The notes under the pieces are model-generated. The model was not told the DNA's origin and made no database searches. It saw nothing but the letters and a program-made list of their open reading frames with translations. Below, piece after piece: positions 8,444 to 15,913 of a stretch of 64,000 bases of DNA; the stretch's first letter is position 1, and the number at the start of each line of letters is the position of its first letter. The position numbers were made by a program, and so were the translations under genes. This stretch comes from an uncultured Kocuria sp. (GTDB taxonomy: Bacteria; Actinomycetota; Actinomycetes; Actinomycetales; Micrococcaceae), in NCBI RefSeq assembly GCF_947500125.1, contig NZ_CANMRA010000003.1:168204-232203 (forward strand), read 5' to 3'.

Positions 8444-9661
8444 TCACTGGCGGTAGTTGCTCAGGAACTCCTCGATCCGGTCCAGCGCCGTGGCCAGCAT
8501 CTCCACGGACGGGAGGGTGACGAGCCGGAAGTGGTCGGGCTCCGGCCAGTTGAACGCCCGGCCGTGGCTGACGAGGATCTTCTGCTCCTTGAGCAGGTCG
8601 AGGGCGAACTTCTCGTCGTCGACGATGTTGAACTTCTCCACGTCGAGCTTGGGGAACAGGTACAGGGCGCCGTCGGCCTGCCGGCAGGACACGCCGTCGA
8701 TCTCGTTGAGCCGCCGGTGGGCGAGGTCGCGCTGGGCCTTGAGGCGCCCGCCGGGCAGGATCAGGTCGTTGATCGACTGGTACCCGCCCAGGGCGGTCTG
8801 GATGGCGTGCTGGGCCGGGACGTTGGCGCACATGCGCATGTTGGCGAGTAGCTTGATGCCTTCGATGAAGCTCTCGGCCTTCCAGTTGGGGCCGGTGATC
8901 GCCAGCCACCCGGCGCGGTACCCGGCCACCCGGTAGGCCTTGGAGAGCCCGGAGAAGGTCAGGCACAGCACGTCCTCGCCGGTGAGGGTCGCGGTGTTGA
9001 TCATCTCGGCGTCGTCGTAGGTGATCTTCTCGTAGATCTCGTCGGAGAACAGGATCAGCTCGTGCTCGGCCGCGAGGTCCACGATGGTCTGCAGCACCTC
9101 GCGGGAGTACACCGCGCCGGTGGGGTTGTTCGGGTTGATGATCACGATGCCCTTGGTGTTGGGGGTGATCTTCGCCGCGAGGTCCTCGAGGTCGGGGTTC
9201 CAGTCGTTGTCCTCGTCGCACCGGTAGTGCACGGGGGTGCCGCCGGACAGGGCCACCGACGCCGTCCACAGCGGGTAGTCCGGGGAGGGGATCAGGATCT
9301 CGTCGCCCGGGTTGCACAGCGCCTGCAGCGTCATGGTGATGAGCTCGGAGACGCCGTTGCCCAGGTAGACGTCGTCGGTGTCGAGGTTCATGATCCCGCG
9401 CGTCTGGTAGTACTGCACCACGGCCGTGCGGGCCGAGTAGATGCCGCGGGAGTCCGAGTAGCCCTGCGCGTTGGGCAGGTTCTTGATCATGTCCACGAGG
9501 ATCGCGTCGGGTGCCTCGAAGCCGAACGGCGCGGGGTTGCCGATGTTGAGCTTGAGGATCCGGTGGCCCTCCGCCTCCATGTGCTCCGCCTGCTCCAGCA
9601 CGGGGCCGCGGATGTCGTAGAGGACGTTCTTGAGCTTGTCGGACTGCTTCACCACTGACAT
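8444..9661 (-). CDS. alaA: Alanine aminotransferase AlaA-like (class I/II PLP aminotransferase)
   Basis: A 405-residue fold-type I aminotransferase. It closely follows the AlaA pattern: KLKNVLYDIRGPVLEQA, LKLNIGNPAPFGF, NLPNAQGYSDSRGIYSAR, IVIINPNNPTGAVYS and FSGLSKAYRVAGYRAGW (with the PLP lysine). It continues with CANVPAQHAIQTALGGYQS and ends in FNWPEPDHFRLVTLP. AlaA makes alanine from pyruvate with glutamate as donor. A TAAGGT box lies 7 nt before ATG 9661 and there is no Shine-Dalgarno, so it is probably leaderless. The stop is 50 bases before ppk2, with a weak GC inverted repeat (about 8415-8435) between them. Confidence 0.93.
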   Translation of the reverse strand: MSVVKQSDKLKNVLYDIRGPVLEQAEHMEAEGHRILKLNIGNPAPFGFEAPDAILVDMIKNLPNAQGYSDSRGIYSARTAVVQYYQTRGIMNLDTDDVYLGNGVSELITMTLQALCNPGDEILIPSPDYPLWTASVALSGGTPVHYRCDEDNDWNPDLEDLAAKITPNTKGIVIINPNNPTGAVYSREVLQTIVDLAAEHELILFSDEIYEKITYDDAEMINTATLTGEDVLCLTFSGLSKAYRVAGYRAGWLAITGPNWKAESFIEGIKLLANMRMCANVPAQHAIQTALGGYQSINDLILPGGRLKAQRDLAHRRLNEIDGVSCRQADGALYLFPKLDVEKFNIVDDEKFALDLLKEQKILVSHGRAFNWPEPDHFRLVTLPSVEMLATALDRIEEFLSNYRQ

Positions 9662-9668
9662 GCGGTAC

Positions 9669-9674
9669 ACCTTA
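9669..9674 (-). promoter_or_regulatory. -10 box of alaA (leaderless candidate)
   Basis: TAAGGT on the minus strand, then GTACCGC (7 nt), then ATG 9661. Confidence 0.5.
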
Positions 9675-9705
9675 CCCCCGGGCCGGGCGCCGCCCGGGGC
9701 GCCGC

Positions 9706-10737
9706 TCAGGTGTCGTCGCCGCCCTCGAGCCAGTACCGCGCGGCCTCCTCCGGGGTGTACGGATCGCGGGCGGAGGTCATCCGGGTCATCAGCACCAGGT
9801 CGTCGGTGCCGATCTGCGCGGAGACGGCGTCGACGACATCCGCTGCCGCGTCCGGCAGGTCCTCCACGGCCACGGGAACCACGCGCTGCGGGACGAAGTT
9901 GTTGAGCGGGTCGGCCAGGACCACGAGGGCGTTGTCCTCGATCGCGGGCGAGGCCGTGAACAGGGCCGCGGCCTGCACCCGGTCCTGGAGCAGCGCGTCC
10001 ACGAGGTCGTCCTGGGCGCCGAACGGCACGAACCGGCCGGGCACGCACTCGTAGGCCTCCGCCAGCCCCTCCGGGCCGTAGGAGCGGCCCGCGAAGTCGA
10101 GGTCGGTGCCGAGGGCGAGCTCGTCGCACACCGGGCCCAGGTCCTCCAGATCGGTGAGCCCGTGCTCGACGGCGGTCGGACGGGTCACGACGACCGCCAC
10201 CGTGTTCTCCGCCGGGGCCGGCTCGAGGGTCCGCAGCCCCTCGGGCAGCACGTCCTGCACACCGGCCAGCACGTCGTCGTCGTCGGCGCGCTCCTCCCCC
10301 AGCCCCAGCAGCTCGGAGAGGTCCTCGGCGAGCCCGCCGTCCTCGGCGGCGGGGGACGGGGTGGGGGTGGGCGTCGGACCGACCGTGGGCGCCGCCGTGG
10401 CAGGGCCCACGGGGGCGCGGCCGCGCAGGTGCAGGTAGAGGTTCCCGGAGTAGTCCGCGGCGACCTCCACGTCGCCCCGCTCGAGGGCCCCGAGGTAGTC
10501 GGCGCGGTCGGTCCCGGCGTCGACCACGCTCGCCTCGAAGCCCGCCTCCCGGAGCCGCCCGGCGTAGACGTGGGCGAGCACGGCCGTCTGCCCGGTGGGC
10601 CCCGCGGCGATCCGGACCGGTTCCGCGGCGGGGGACGTCACGGGGGCCGGCGGTGGCTCCGGGGCCTCGCCCGCCCCACCGCACCCGGTGAGCGCCGCGA
10701 CGGCGAGCAGTCCCGCGGTCGCACGACGGCGGGTCAC
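9706..10737 (-). CDS. Glycine betaine/choline-type ABC substrate-binding lipoprotein with internal insert
   Basis: A 343-residue OpuC/ProX-like binding protein. It has a lipoprotein signal (TAGLLAVAALTGC, Cys19) and lobe 1 from about residue 40 (RIAAGPTGQTAVLAHVYAG, GDVEVAADYSGNLY). Lobe 2 resumes at LEPAPAENTVAVVVT and runs to YTPEEAARYWLEGG. Between them sits an unusual insert of about 55 residues. It is first Pro/Thr rich (PTVGPTPTPTPSP), then acidic with a short LSELLGLGEE helix. The start GTG 10737 overlaps the Nudix stop by 4 bases (GTGA), so they are translationally coupled. No permease or ATPase gene is nearby, so it is either an orphan or works with a transporter elsewhere. Confidence 0.82.
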   Translation of the reverse strand: MTRRRATAGLLAVAALTGCGGAGEAPEPPPAPVTSPAAEPVRIAAGPTGQTAVLAHVYAGRLREAGFEASVVDAGTDRADYLGALERGDVEVAADYSGNLYLHLRGRAPVGPATAAPTVGPTPTPTPSPAAEDGGLAEDLSELLGLGEERADDDDVLAGVQDVLPEGLRTLEPAPAENTVAVVVTRPTAVEHGLTDLEDLGPVCDELALGTDLDFAGRSYGPEGLAEAYECVPGRFVPFGAQDDLVDALLQDRVQAAALFTASPAIEDNALVVLADPLNNFVPQRVVPVAVEDLPDAAADVVDAVSAQIGTDDLVLMTRMTSARDPYTPEEAARYWLEGGDDT

Positions 10738-11207
10738 CGGCCCTCCCCCGTCCGCGCGGGGTCCGCGGCGACGAGCCCGGCCAGTTCGAGGCCGACGGGC
10801 ACCAGGCTGACCAGGGGCAGCTGCGCCAGCGCGGCCAGGGGGAACCAGCGGGCCTCGTCGGAGGACCCGTCCAGCTCCGAGGTGAGCGTCCCGCCGGTGA
10901 TGTGGGCGCGGTAGATCACGCGCAGGGCGTGGAAGGGCCGGCCGCGCCCGTCCAGCCGCTCGTCGGGGCCCATGTGCCGGCTGTGCACGCCGAGCAGCTC
11001 GTCGAGCTCCACGGTGAACCCGGTCTCCTCGTGGACCTCCCGGATCGCGGTCTGCGCAGGCTGCTCCCCGATCTCCATGCCGCCGCCGGGCAGGCTCCAC
11101 GCCCCCCGCAGCGAGGGGTGGCGCGGGTTCCAGTGGCTGAGCAGCACCGACACGTCCCGGACGATGACGGCGTAGGCACCCACCCGGGTGTCCATGGGGA
11201 AACTCAT
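10734..11207 (-). CDS. Nudix hydrolase
   Basis: A 157-residue Nudix protein. The Nudix box is GGGMEIGEQPAQTAIREVHEETGF, seen in pieces as GGGMEIGE and REVHEETGF (about residues 57-80). It is preceded by WSLP and followed by a substrate-proximal segment that includes VIYRAHITGG. Nudix enzymes hydrolyse nucleoside diphosphates linked to another group; the substrate is not predictable here. ATG 11207 is chosen because TAGAAT lies exactly 7 nt upstream. ATG 11216 overlaps that box, and longer frames upstream run into the divergent corA promoter. It is coupled to the binding-protein gene downstream. Confidence 0.9.
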   Translation of the reverse strand: MSFPMDTRVGAYAVIVRDVSVLLSHWNPRHPSLRGAWSLPGGGMEIGEQPAQTAIREVHEETGFTVELDELLGVHSRHMGPDERLDGRGRPFHALRVIYRAHITGGTLTSELDGSSDEARWFPLAALAQLPLVSLVPVGLELAGLVAADPARTGEGR

Positions 11208-11214
11208 GCCCCCC

Positions 11215-11220
11215 ATTCTA
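11215..11220 (-). promoter_or_regulatory. -10 box of the Nudix gene (leaderless candidate)
   Basis: TAGAAT on the minus strand, 7 nt before ATG 11207. It is arranged divergently with the corA box 78 bases away. Confidence 0.5.
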
Positions 11221-11298
11221 GGAACGCCCGGGACGGGCCGACGACGGCGCGCGCGGCGGGCTGCCGGGCGGCTCCCGGGCGGCCCCCTGCGGTCCGGG

Positions 11299-11304
11299 GA
11301 TAAT
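11299..11304 (+). promoter_or_regulatory. -10 box of corA (leaderless candidate)
   Basis: GATAAT, then GGGCGC (6 nt), then GTG 11311. Confidence 0.5.
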
Positions 11305-11310
11305 GGGCGC

Positions 11311-12351
11311 GTGAGCATCGTCGACAACGCCGTCTACCGGGGCGGGCAGCGCATCGCGTCCCCGGCCACCCTCGAGGAGACCTACCGGCTGCTCGCCCGG
11401 CTGCGGGCCGAGGACCCCCGCTGCACCGACGCGGGAGAGCACGGCGTCCTCGCCTGGATCGGCCTGCACCGGCCCTCCGACGACGAGCTCGACTCCCTGG
11501 CCGTGCAGTTCGGCCTGCACGACCTGGCCGTGGAGGACATCCGGCAGGCCGAGCAGCGGCCCAAGCTCGACCGCTACGGGGACACCCTGTTCACCGTGCT
11601 GCGCCCCGCCTTCTACCAGGACGCCACCGAGACGGTCGACTTCGGGGAGATCCACATCGTCACGGGACCCGGTTTCGTGCTCACCGTCCGGCAGTCCGAG
11701 CACGGGCGGGTCGGGCGGGTCCGGTCCCGGGTGGAGTCGCAGCCCCGGCTGCTGGGGACCGGCGCCGAGGCCGTGCTCTACGCCGTGCTCGACCAGACCG
11801 TGGACGACTACTACCCCGTGGTCGAAGGCCTCGAGAACGACATCGACGAGATCTCGGACGCCCTGTACTCCGGCACCGGGGACGGTGTCGTCTCGCGGCG
11901 CATCTACCAGCTCACCCGGGAGGTCAGTGCGTTCCACCGGGCGGTCGCCCCGCTGGAGATGGAGCTGCGGCAGTTCCTCGAGGAGCTCGCCGAGGCCGGC
12001 GCGGCCGAGGAGCTGCAGCACAGCCTGCGGGACGTCCTGGACCACCTGATCTTCGTCAACAACAAGGTCGAGGCCTTCCAGTCGTCCCTCACCAACGCCC
12101 TCATGCTCGACTCCACCCAGCTCGCCGCCCGGCAGAACGAGGCCGCGATCGAGCAGAACGAGCAGATGAAACGGATCTCGTCCTGGGCGGCGATCCTCTT
12201 CGCGCCCTCGATCATCGGCTCCGTGTACGGGATGAACTTCCGCTTCATGCCGGAGCTGTCGTGGGTGTGGGGATATCCCATGGCCCTGCTGCTGATGCTC
12301 CTGACAGGGGTGGTGCTCTACACCGTATTCCGGCTCAAACGGTGGTTGTGA
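11311..12351 (+). CDS. corA: CorA family Mg2+/divalent cation transporter
   Basis: A 346-residue CorA family channel. The large cytoplasmic N-terminal domain (about residues 1-280) includes HDLAVEDIRQAEQRPKLDRY and long helices with LEMELRQFLEELAEAG. Two C-terminal spans carry the selectivity motif YGMNFRFMPEL just after the first. The last span runs to about residue 340 and the tail is FRLKRWL, as in the family. It forms a pentamer importing Mg2+ or Co2+. GTG 11311 is the start, supported by the GATAAT box 6 nt upstream. It converges with the DedA gene, with only 9 bases between the stops. Confidence 0.93.
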   Translation: MSIVDNAVYRGGQRIASPATLEETYRLLARLRAEDPRCTDAGEHGVLAWIGLHRPSDDELDSLAVQFGLHDLAVEDIRQAEQRPKLDRYGDTLFTVLRPAFYQDATETVDFGEIHIVTGPGFVLTVRQSEHGRVGRVRSRVESQPRLLGTGAEAVLYAVLDQTVDDYYPVVEGLENDIDEISDALYSGTGDGVVSRRIYQLTREVSAFHRAVAPLEMELRQFLEELAEAGAAEELQHSLRDVLDHLIFVNNKVEAFQSSLTNALMLDSTQLAARQNEAAIEQNEQMKRISSWAAILFAPSIIGSVYGMNFRFMPELSWVWGYPMALLLMLLTGVVLYTVFRLKRWL

Positions 12352-12360
12352 GCGCCGCGG

Positions 12361-13164
12361 TCACGGCCGTCCCTGCTCCCGGCGGGCGGCGTCGGACAGG
12401 CCCCTGCGGTTGCGCAGCACCCGCTTGAGCACCCACCAGCCGAGGAGCACCCCCACGGTGACCACCACGACCCGGGAGAAGACACCGGCGTACTGCTCGG
12501 CGACGTGCCAGTTCTCACCGAGGTAGTACCCGGCGAGCACGAAGATGGTGTTCCAGATGAGGGAGCCCGCCGTGGTGAGCAGGACGAACGCGCCGAAGGA
12601 CATCCGCTCGATGCCGGCGGGGACCGAGATCAGCGACCGGAAGACCGGGATCATGCGCCCGAAGAAGACCGCGGCCTTCCCGTGCCGCTCGAACCACGCC
12701 TCGGTGCGGTCGAGGTCGTGCAGATCGACGAGGGGCATCCGGTCCACGACCGCCCGCAGCCGGCGGCGGCCGAGGGCCGCGCCGATCCAGTAGAGGGCCA
12801 CGGCGCCGACCACCGCGCCGAAGGTGGTCCAGAAGATCGCCCCGCCCAGCGAGAAGCTGCCCTGGCTCGCGGTGAACCCCGCCAGCGGGAGGATCACCTC
12901 GGACGGCAGCGGGGGGAAGAGGTTCTCGAGCGCGACGAGCAGCCCGGCGCCCGGGGCCCCGATGGTCTCCATGACGTCGACGGCCCAGTCGGCGATCCCG
13001 CCCATCGCCTCGGCGCCGGAGCCCTGCGCCACGATGTCCTGGGCCACGGCGTCCTGAGCTGCGGTGTCCTGGGCTGCGGTGTCCTGGACGGTGGTGTCCC
13101 GGGCGGCGAGAACGGCAGTGCCCGGGGTGGGGGCGGCGGTCGGGGCGGGGCTGGGTGCAGTCAT
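12361..13164 (-). CDS. DedA family (SNARE-associated/VTT) membrane protein
   Basis: A 267-residue DedA protein. After an unusual Ala/Gln/Asp-rich N-terminus (about residues 20-46, made by a 15-bp tandem repeat) comes the DedA core. It shows ENLFPPLPSEVILPLAGF, then WFERHGKAAVFFGRMIPVFRSLISVPAG and MSFGAFVLLTTAGSLIWNT. DedA proteins are now linked to lipid carrier flipping and envelope homeostasis. The conserved E and the FGR..P..R motifs are intact. ATG 13164 has GAGGA upstream. The N-terminal repeat probably lies in the cytoplasm and looks disposable. Confidence 0.9.
   Translation of the reverse strand: MTAPSPAPTAAPTPGTAVLAARDTTVQDTAAQDTAAQDAVAQDIVAQGSGAEAMGGIADWAVDVMETIGAPGAGLLVALENLFPPLPSEVILPLAGFTASQGSFSLGGAIFWTTFGAVVGAVALYWIGAALGRRRLRAVVDRMPLVDLHDLDRTEAWFERHGKAAVFFGRMIPVFRSLISVPAGIERMSFGAFVLLTTAGSLIWNTIFVLAGYYLGENWHVAEQYAGVFSRVVVVTVGVLLGWWVLKRVLRNRRGLSDAARREQGRP
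13028..13102. repeat. 15-bp in-frame tandem repeat (5 copies) in the DedA gene
   Basis: Five units of 15 bases, centred on G[TC]GTCCTGGGC[TC]. On the minus strand they encode the pentad [TV][VA][AV]QD. The third and fourth copies are identical and the outer copies are degenerate. Confidence 0.85.
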
Positions 13165-13275
13165 GGGTCCTCGGCGGTGGGCGGGGTGCGTGGCGGCCCG
13201 GCGGGCGCGACCACCATTGTGCCCGACCCGCCTCCGGGGCGGCTGGACGGATGCCGGGCCGCGGACGTGGTTCGT

Positions 13276-13281
13276 TAAGCT
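13276..13281 (+). promoter_or_regulatory. -10 box of mscS (leaderless candidate)
   Basis: TAAGCT, then TCCCCC (6 nt), then ATG 13288. No Shine-Dalgarno is present. Confidence 0.5.
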
Positions 13282-13287
13282 TCCCCC

Positions 13288-14316
13288 ATGCTCCTCCCCG
13301 CCCTCCTCCCCCTGTCCTCCCCCGTGCCCCTGTCCTCCTCCATGCCGGCCCTGGACCCGATGTGGGACTTCTGGCTCGACAAGCCGCTGCGGATCCTGCT
13401 GGTGGTGCTGGGCGCCTCGATCCTGGCCGCCGTGGTGCGGCTGCTGATCCGCAGGGTCACCGGGGGGATCGCGAGGGGCAGCCGGTCGCGGATCGTGCGC
13501 CGGATGGAGCGGGGCAGACCGCGCTGGGTCGAGGACGCGGGCCTGGCCGGGGCACGGCAGTCCCAGCGCGCCCACACCATCGGGTCGGTGCTCTCGTCCG
13601 TGGCGACCGTGGTGATCTGGGCGGTCGCCCTCGTGATGATCATCTCGGAGCTGGACTACGACATCGGTCCCGTCCTGGCGTCCGCCGGCATCGCCGGCGT
13701 GGCCCTGAGCTTCGGGGCGCAGTCCCTCGTGAAGGACTACCTGTCCGGGATCTTCATGGTCGCGGAGGACCAGCTCGGCATCGGGGACGTCGTCGACCTC
13801 GGCGAGGCGAGCGGGACCGTGGAGTCCGTGGGACTGCGCGTGACCCAGGTCCGGGACGTCAACGGCACCCTGTGGCACGTGCGCAACGGGGAGATCCTGC
13901 GCGTGGGCAACCAGTCCCAGGGCTGGGCCCGCTGCGTGCTCGACCTGCCGGTGCCCTACGACACGAACATCGAGCTGGTGACGGAGCTGATCCTGCACGA
14001 GGCCGGCCTCCTGCGGGACGACCCGAAGGTCGGCGAGTACGTCACCGAGGACCCGGAGGTGTGGGGCGTCGAGGCCGTGACCGGCGAGTCCATCACCGTG
14101 CGCGTGGCCGTCCGCACCGTCCCCCTCAAGCAGTGGGACGTGGCCCGGGCGCTGCGGCTGCGGCTCAAGAAGATGCTCGACCGCGAGGGCCTGCACGTGC
14201 CCCTGCTGAACCAGACCGTGATCCGGCAGGCCGATGCCGGCGCCGCCGCGCCCGGTGCCCCGGAGACGGGCCAGGTCCGGGCCGTCCGGCGCGATGTGCC
14301 AGGATCGGACGCATGA
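13288..14316 (+). CDS. mscS: MscS family mechanosensitive ion channel
   Basis: A 342-residue MscS-like channel. There are two spans near residues 33-57 and 105-127. The pore-lining helix and beta domain follow: IGPVLASAGIAGVALSFGAQ, then LVKDYLSGIFMVAEDQLGIGD and LRVTQVRDVNGTLWHVRNGE. The Gly/Ala-rich pore helix and the SGIF..ED...GD motif are diagnostic. It releases small solutes when membrane tension rises. The C-terminal extension of about 30 residues (AGAAAPGAPETGQVRAV) is low complexity. Its stop overlaps the next start by 4 bases (ATGA), which couples it to the MhuD-like gene. Confidence 0.92.
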   Translation: MLLPALLPLSSPVPLSSSMPALDPMWDFWLDKPLRILLVVLGASILAAVVRLLIRRVTGGIARGSRSRIVRRMERGRPRWVEDAGLAGARQSQRAHTIGSVLSSVATVVIWAVALVMIISELDYDIGPVLASAGIAGVALSFGAQSLVKDYLSGIFMVAEDQLGIGDVVDLGEASGTVESVGLRVTQVRDVNGTLWHVRNGEILRVGNQSQGWARCVLDLPVPYDTNIELVTELILHEAGLLRDDPKVGEYVTEDPEVWGVEAVTGESITVRVAVRTVPLKQWDVARALRLRLKKMLDREGLHVPLLNQTVIRQADAGAAAPGAPETGQVRAVRRDVPGSDA

Positions 14317-14654
14317 GCATCGTCAAGATCAACGCCATCACCGTCCCCGCCGACTCCGGCGACGAGCTGGGCCGGCGCTTCGCCGCCCACAGCGACTCCA
14401 TGGCCGGGGTCGCGGGCTTCGAGGGCTTCGAGCTGCTGCAGCCCACGGACGGGCGCACGCAGTGGCTCGTGCTCACCCGGTGGGCCGACGAGGAGTCCTA
14501 CGACGCCTGGCGGTCCTCGCAGGACTTCGCCCGGTCCCACGGCGGCGGCACCGCCGGAGAGGGCGAGCGACCCCGGCCCGTGGGCACCTCCTCGGAGCTG
14601 TGGTCCTACACGGTGGCCGTGGCCGTCGAGCAGCAGGACGCCGCGCAGCAGTAG
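14313..14654 (+). CDS. mhuD: MhuD-like heme-degrading monooxygenase (ABM domain)
   Basis: A 113-residue ABM-fold protein. Its N-terminus (MSIVKINAITVPADSGDELG) is very like mycobacterial MhuD, which cleaves heme to mycobilin and releases iron. The conserved Asn7 is present and DAW supplies the Trp. A His follows in FARSH, one position further from the Trp than I recall for MhuD. Position 26, Arg in MhuD, is His here. An Asp/Gln-rich tail ends the protein. The start ATG 14313 overlaps the mscS stop. A siderophore importer in the same window shows iron is managed locally, but the two loci are not linked. Function is inferred from resemblance; some ABM proteins are not heme oxygenases. Confidence 0.75.
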   Translation: MSIVKINAITVPADSGDELGRRFAAHSDSMAGVAGFEGFELLQPTDGRTQWLVLTRWADEESYDAWRSSQDFARSHGGGTAGEGERPRPVGTSSELWSYTVAVAVEQQDAAQQ

Positions 14655-14667
14655 ATCGCCCGCGCGC

Positions 14668-15609
14668 TCAGCGCCGTCCGCGGCCGCCGGTCCGGCGCCC
14701 GCCCTGGGGCCCGCCGCGACCTCCCCGGGCCCCTCCCCGGGGTCCGCCCGCCCGCCGTGCCCCCTGCGGAGACCGGCCCCCACGGCGCGACGACGACGCG
14801 CGCGCCGGCTTCCCGCCGGACGCCGGCCGGTCCTCCGCGGCCGGGGACGGCGGTGCGGCCCCGCCGCGCGAGCTGTTGAGCCCCCGCCCGCGCACGACGC
14901 CCACGAAGTCCTGCACGAGCTCCTCCTGCTCCTCCGGCAGGTCCTGCGGCCACACCAGCGCCACGGGCACCGCGGCCGCGTCGGGCACCACCCGGTGGAC
15001 GAGGTCCTTGCGGTGGTGCAGCCGGGCCAGGGACATGGGCACGACCACCAGCCCGAGACCCGCGGCGACGAGCTCGACGGCGTCCCGGGCATGGCGCATC
15101 GGGGGCAGCGGGGCGTCGGCGGCGACCGCCTCCGGGGAGCGCAGCCGGTGCCGTTCGGGCAGGGTCGCGGGCTCCTGCAGCAGCACCTCGTCCACGAGCT
15201 CCGCGACCGGCACCTCGTCGAGCAGCGTCAGCTCGTGGTCCCGGGGCAGCACCACGACCTGCTGCTCCGCGTAGAGCTCCACCGCCCGGTACCGCTCGCG
15301 CAGCGCGGTGAGGTCGTCGACCCCGGCTCGCGGGTGGGCGGGCAGCCGCACGAAGCACGCGTGGGCGCGCCCCTCTCCGAGCTCCTCCTGCCACGCGTCC
15401 GCCTCCAGCGGGTGCTCGACGAGGACGCGGCCGGGATTGCGGTCCCGCCACCGGAAGAACCACTTGCCGGGCATGACGCCGGGGACGAAGGCGACGACCA
15501 GGTCGGCCGTCTCCTCGGCCGTCCCACCGACCGTCTCCTCGGCCGTCCCACCGGTCGTCTGGTCGGCCGGTTCGGCTGCGGGTTCCTGGGGTCCGGGCGT
15601 GTCGTCCAT
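14668..15609 (-). CDS. LysR-type substrate-binding domain protein lacking a DNA-binding domain, with basic tail
   Basis: A 313-residue protein. Residues about 35-230 resemble the effector-binding domain of LysR regulators: ADLVVAFVPGVMPGKWF near the start, VVVLPRDHELTLLDEVPVAEL, and later ELVAAGLGLVVVPMSLAR. There is no helix-turn-helix before it. The N-terminus is instead an acidic stretch with a 24-bp duplicated segment (15507-15554). The last about 75 residues are rich in Gly, Arg and Pro (GGARGGRGGPQGG) and could bind nucleic acid. The start ATG 15609 has TAGATT 7 nt upstream. It is separately transcribed, next to the divergent tRNA-Ala gene. Its target is unknown. Confidence 0.75.
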   Translation of the reverse strand: MDDTPGPQEPAAEPADQTTGGTAEETVGGTAEETADLVVAFVPGVMPGKWFFRWRDRNPGRVLVEHPLEADAWQEELGEGRAHACFVRLPAHPRAGVDDLTALRERYRAVELYAEQQVVVLPRDHELTLLDEVPVAELVDEVLLQEPATLPERHRLRSPEAVAADAPLPPMRHARDAVELVAAGLGLVVVPMSLARLHHRKDLVHRVVPDAAAVPVALVWPQDLPEEQEELVQDFVGVVRGRGLNSSRGGAAPPSPAAEDRPASGGKPARASSSRRGGRSPQGARRAGGPRGGARGGRGGPQGGRRTGGRGRR

Positions 15610-15616
15610 GGCGGCC

Positions 15617-15622
15617 AATCTA
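15617..15622 (-). promoter_or_regulatory. -10 box of the LysR-domain gene (leaderless candidate)
   Basis: TAGATT on the minus strand, then GGCCGCC (7 nt), then ATG 15609. Confidence 0.55.
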
Positions 15623-15709
15623 CCCACTGCCGGGCCTGCTCCCCGACCACCGGCGGGAGCCGTCCCGGACGCGCCGGTCACCCGAGATGCGAAACCGGCG
15701 CGGGGTGTA

Positions 15710-15715
15710 TAGGAT
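15710..15715 (+). promoter_or_regulatory. -10 box of tRNA-Ala
   Basis: TAGGAT within TATAGGAT, ending 14 nt before the mature tRNA 5' end. No strong -35 is seen. Confidence 0.5.
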
Positions 15716-15729
15716 GGAACGGTTGCTCC

Positions 15730-15802
15730 GGGGCTATAGCTCAGTTGGTAGAGCGTTTCGTTCGCAATGAAAAGGTCAGGGGTTCGATTCCCCTTAGCTC
15801 CA
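15730..15802 (+). tRNA. tRNA-Ala (anticodon CGC)
   Basis: A 73-nt cloverleaf. The acceptor stem GGGGCTA pairs with TAGCTCC, including the G3-U70 wobble that is the main identity element for alanyl-tRNA synthetase. The D arm is GCTC/GAGC. The anticodon stem TTTCG/TGAAA carries the loop TTCGCAA, giving anticodon CGC (codon GCG). The T arm is AGGGG/CCCCT with loop TTCGATT. The discriminator is A73. CCA is not encoded. Confidence 0.97.
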
Positions 15803-15811
15803 CGGATCGAG

Positions 15812-15844
15812 GAAGCGGGACATCCCACCGGGATGTCCCGCTTC
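15812..15844. terminator. Terminator hairpin after tRNA-Ala, shared with the CHAD gene
   Basis: A perfect 15-bp inverted repeat (GAAGCGGGACATCCC and its complement) with a 3-nt loop, followed by GTCGTT. It lies 10 bases after the tRNA and 70 bases beyond the stop of the convergent CYTH-CHAD gene, so it can serve both directions. Confidence 0.85.
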
Positions 15845-15913
15845 GTCGTTCCCGGACCGTTCTCCGGGTCCTCGGAGCACCCGATGCTCCTGTGGCCCGT
15901 CAGGCAGGGCCTG

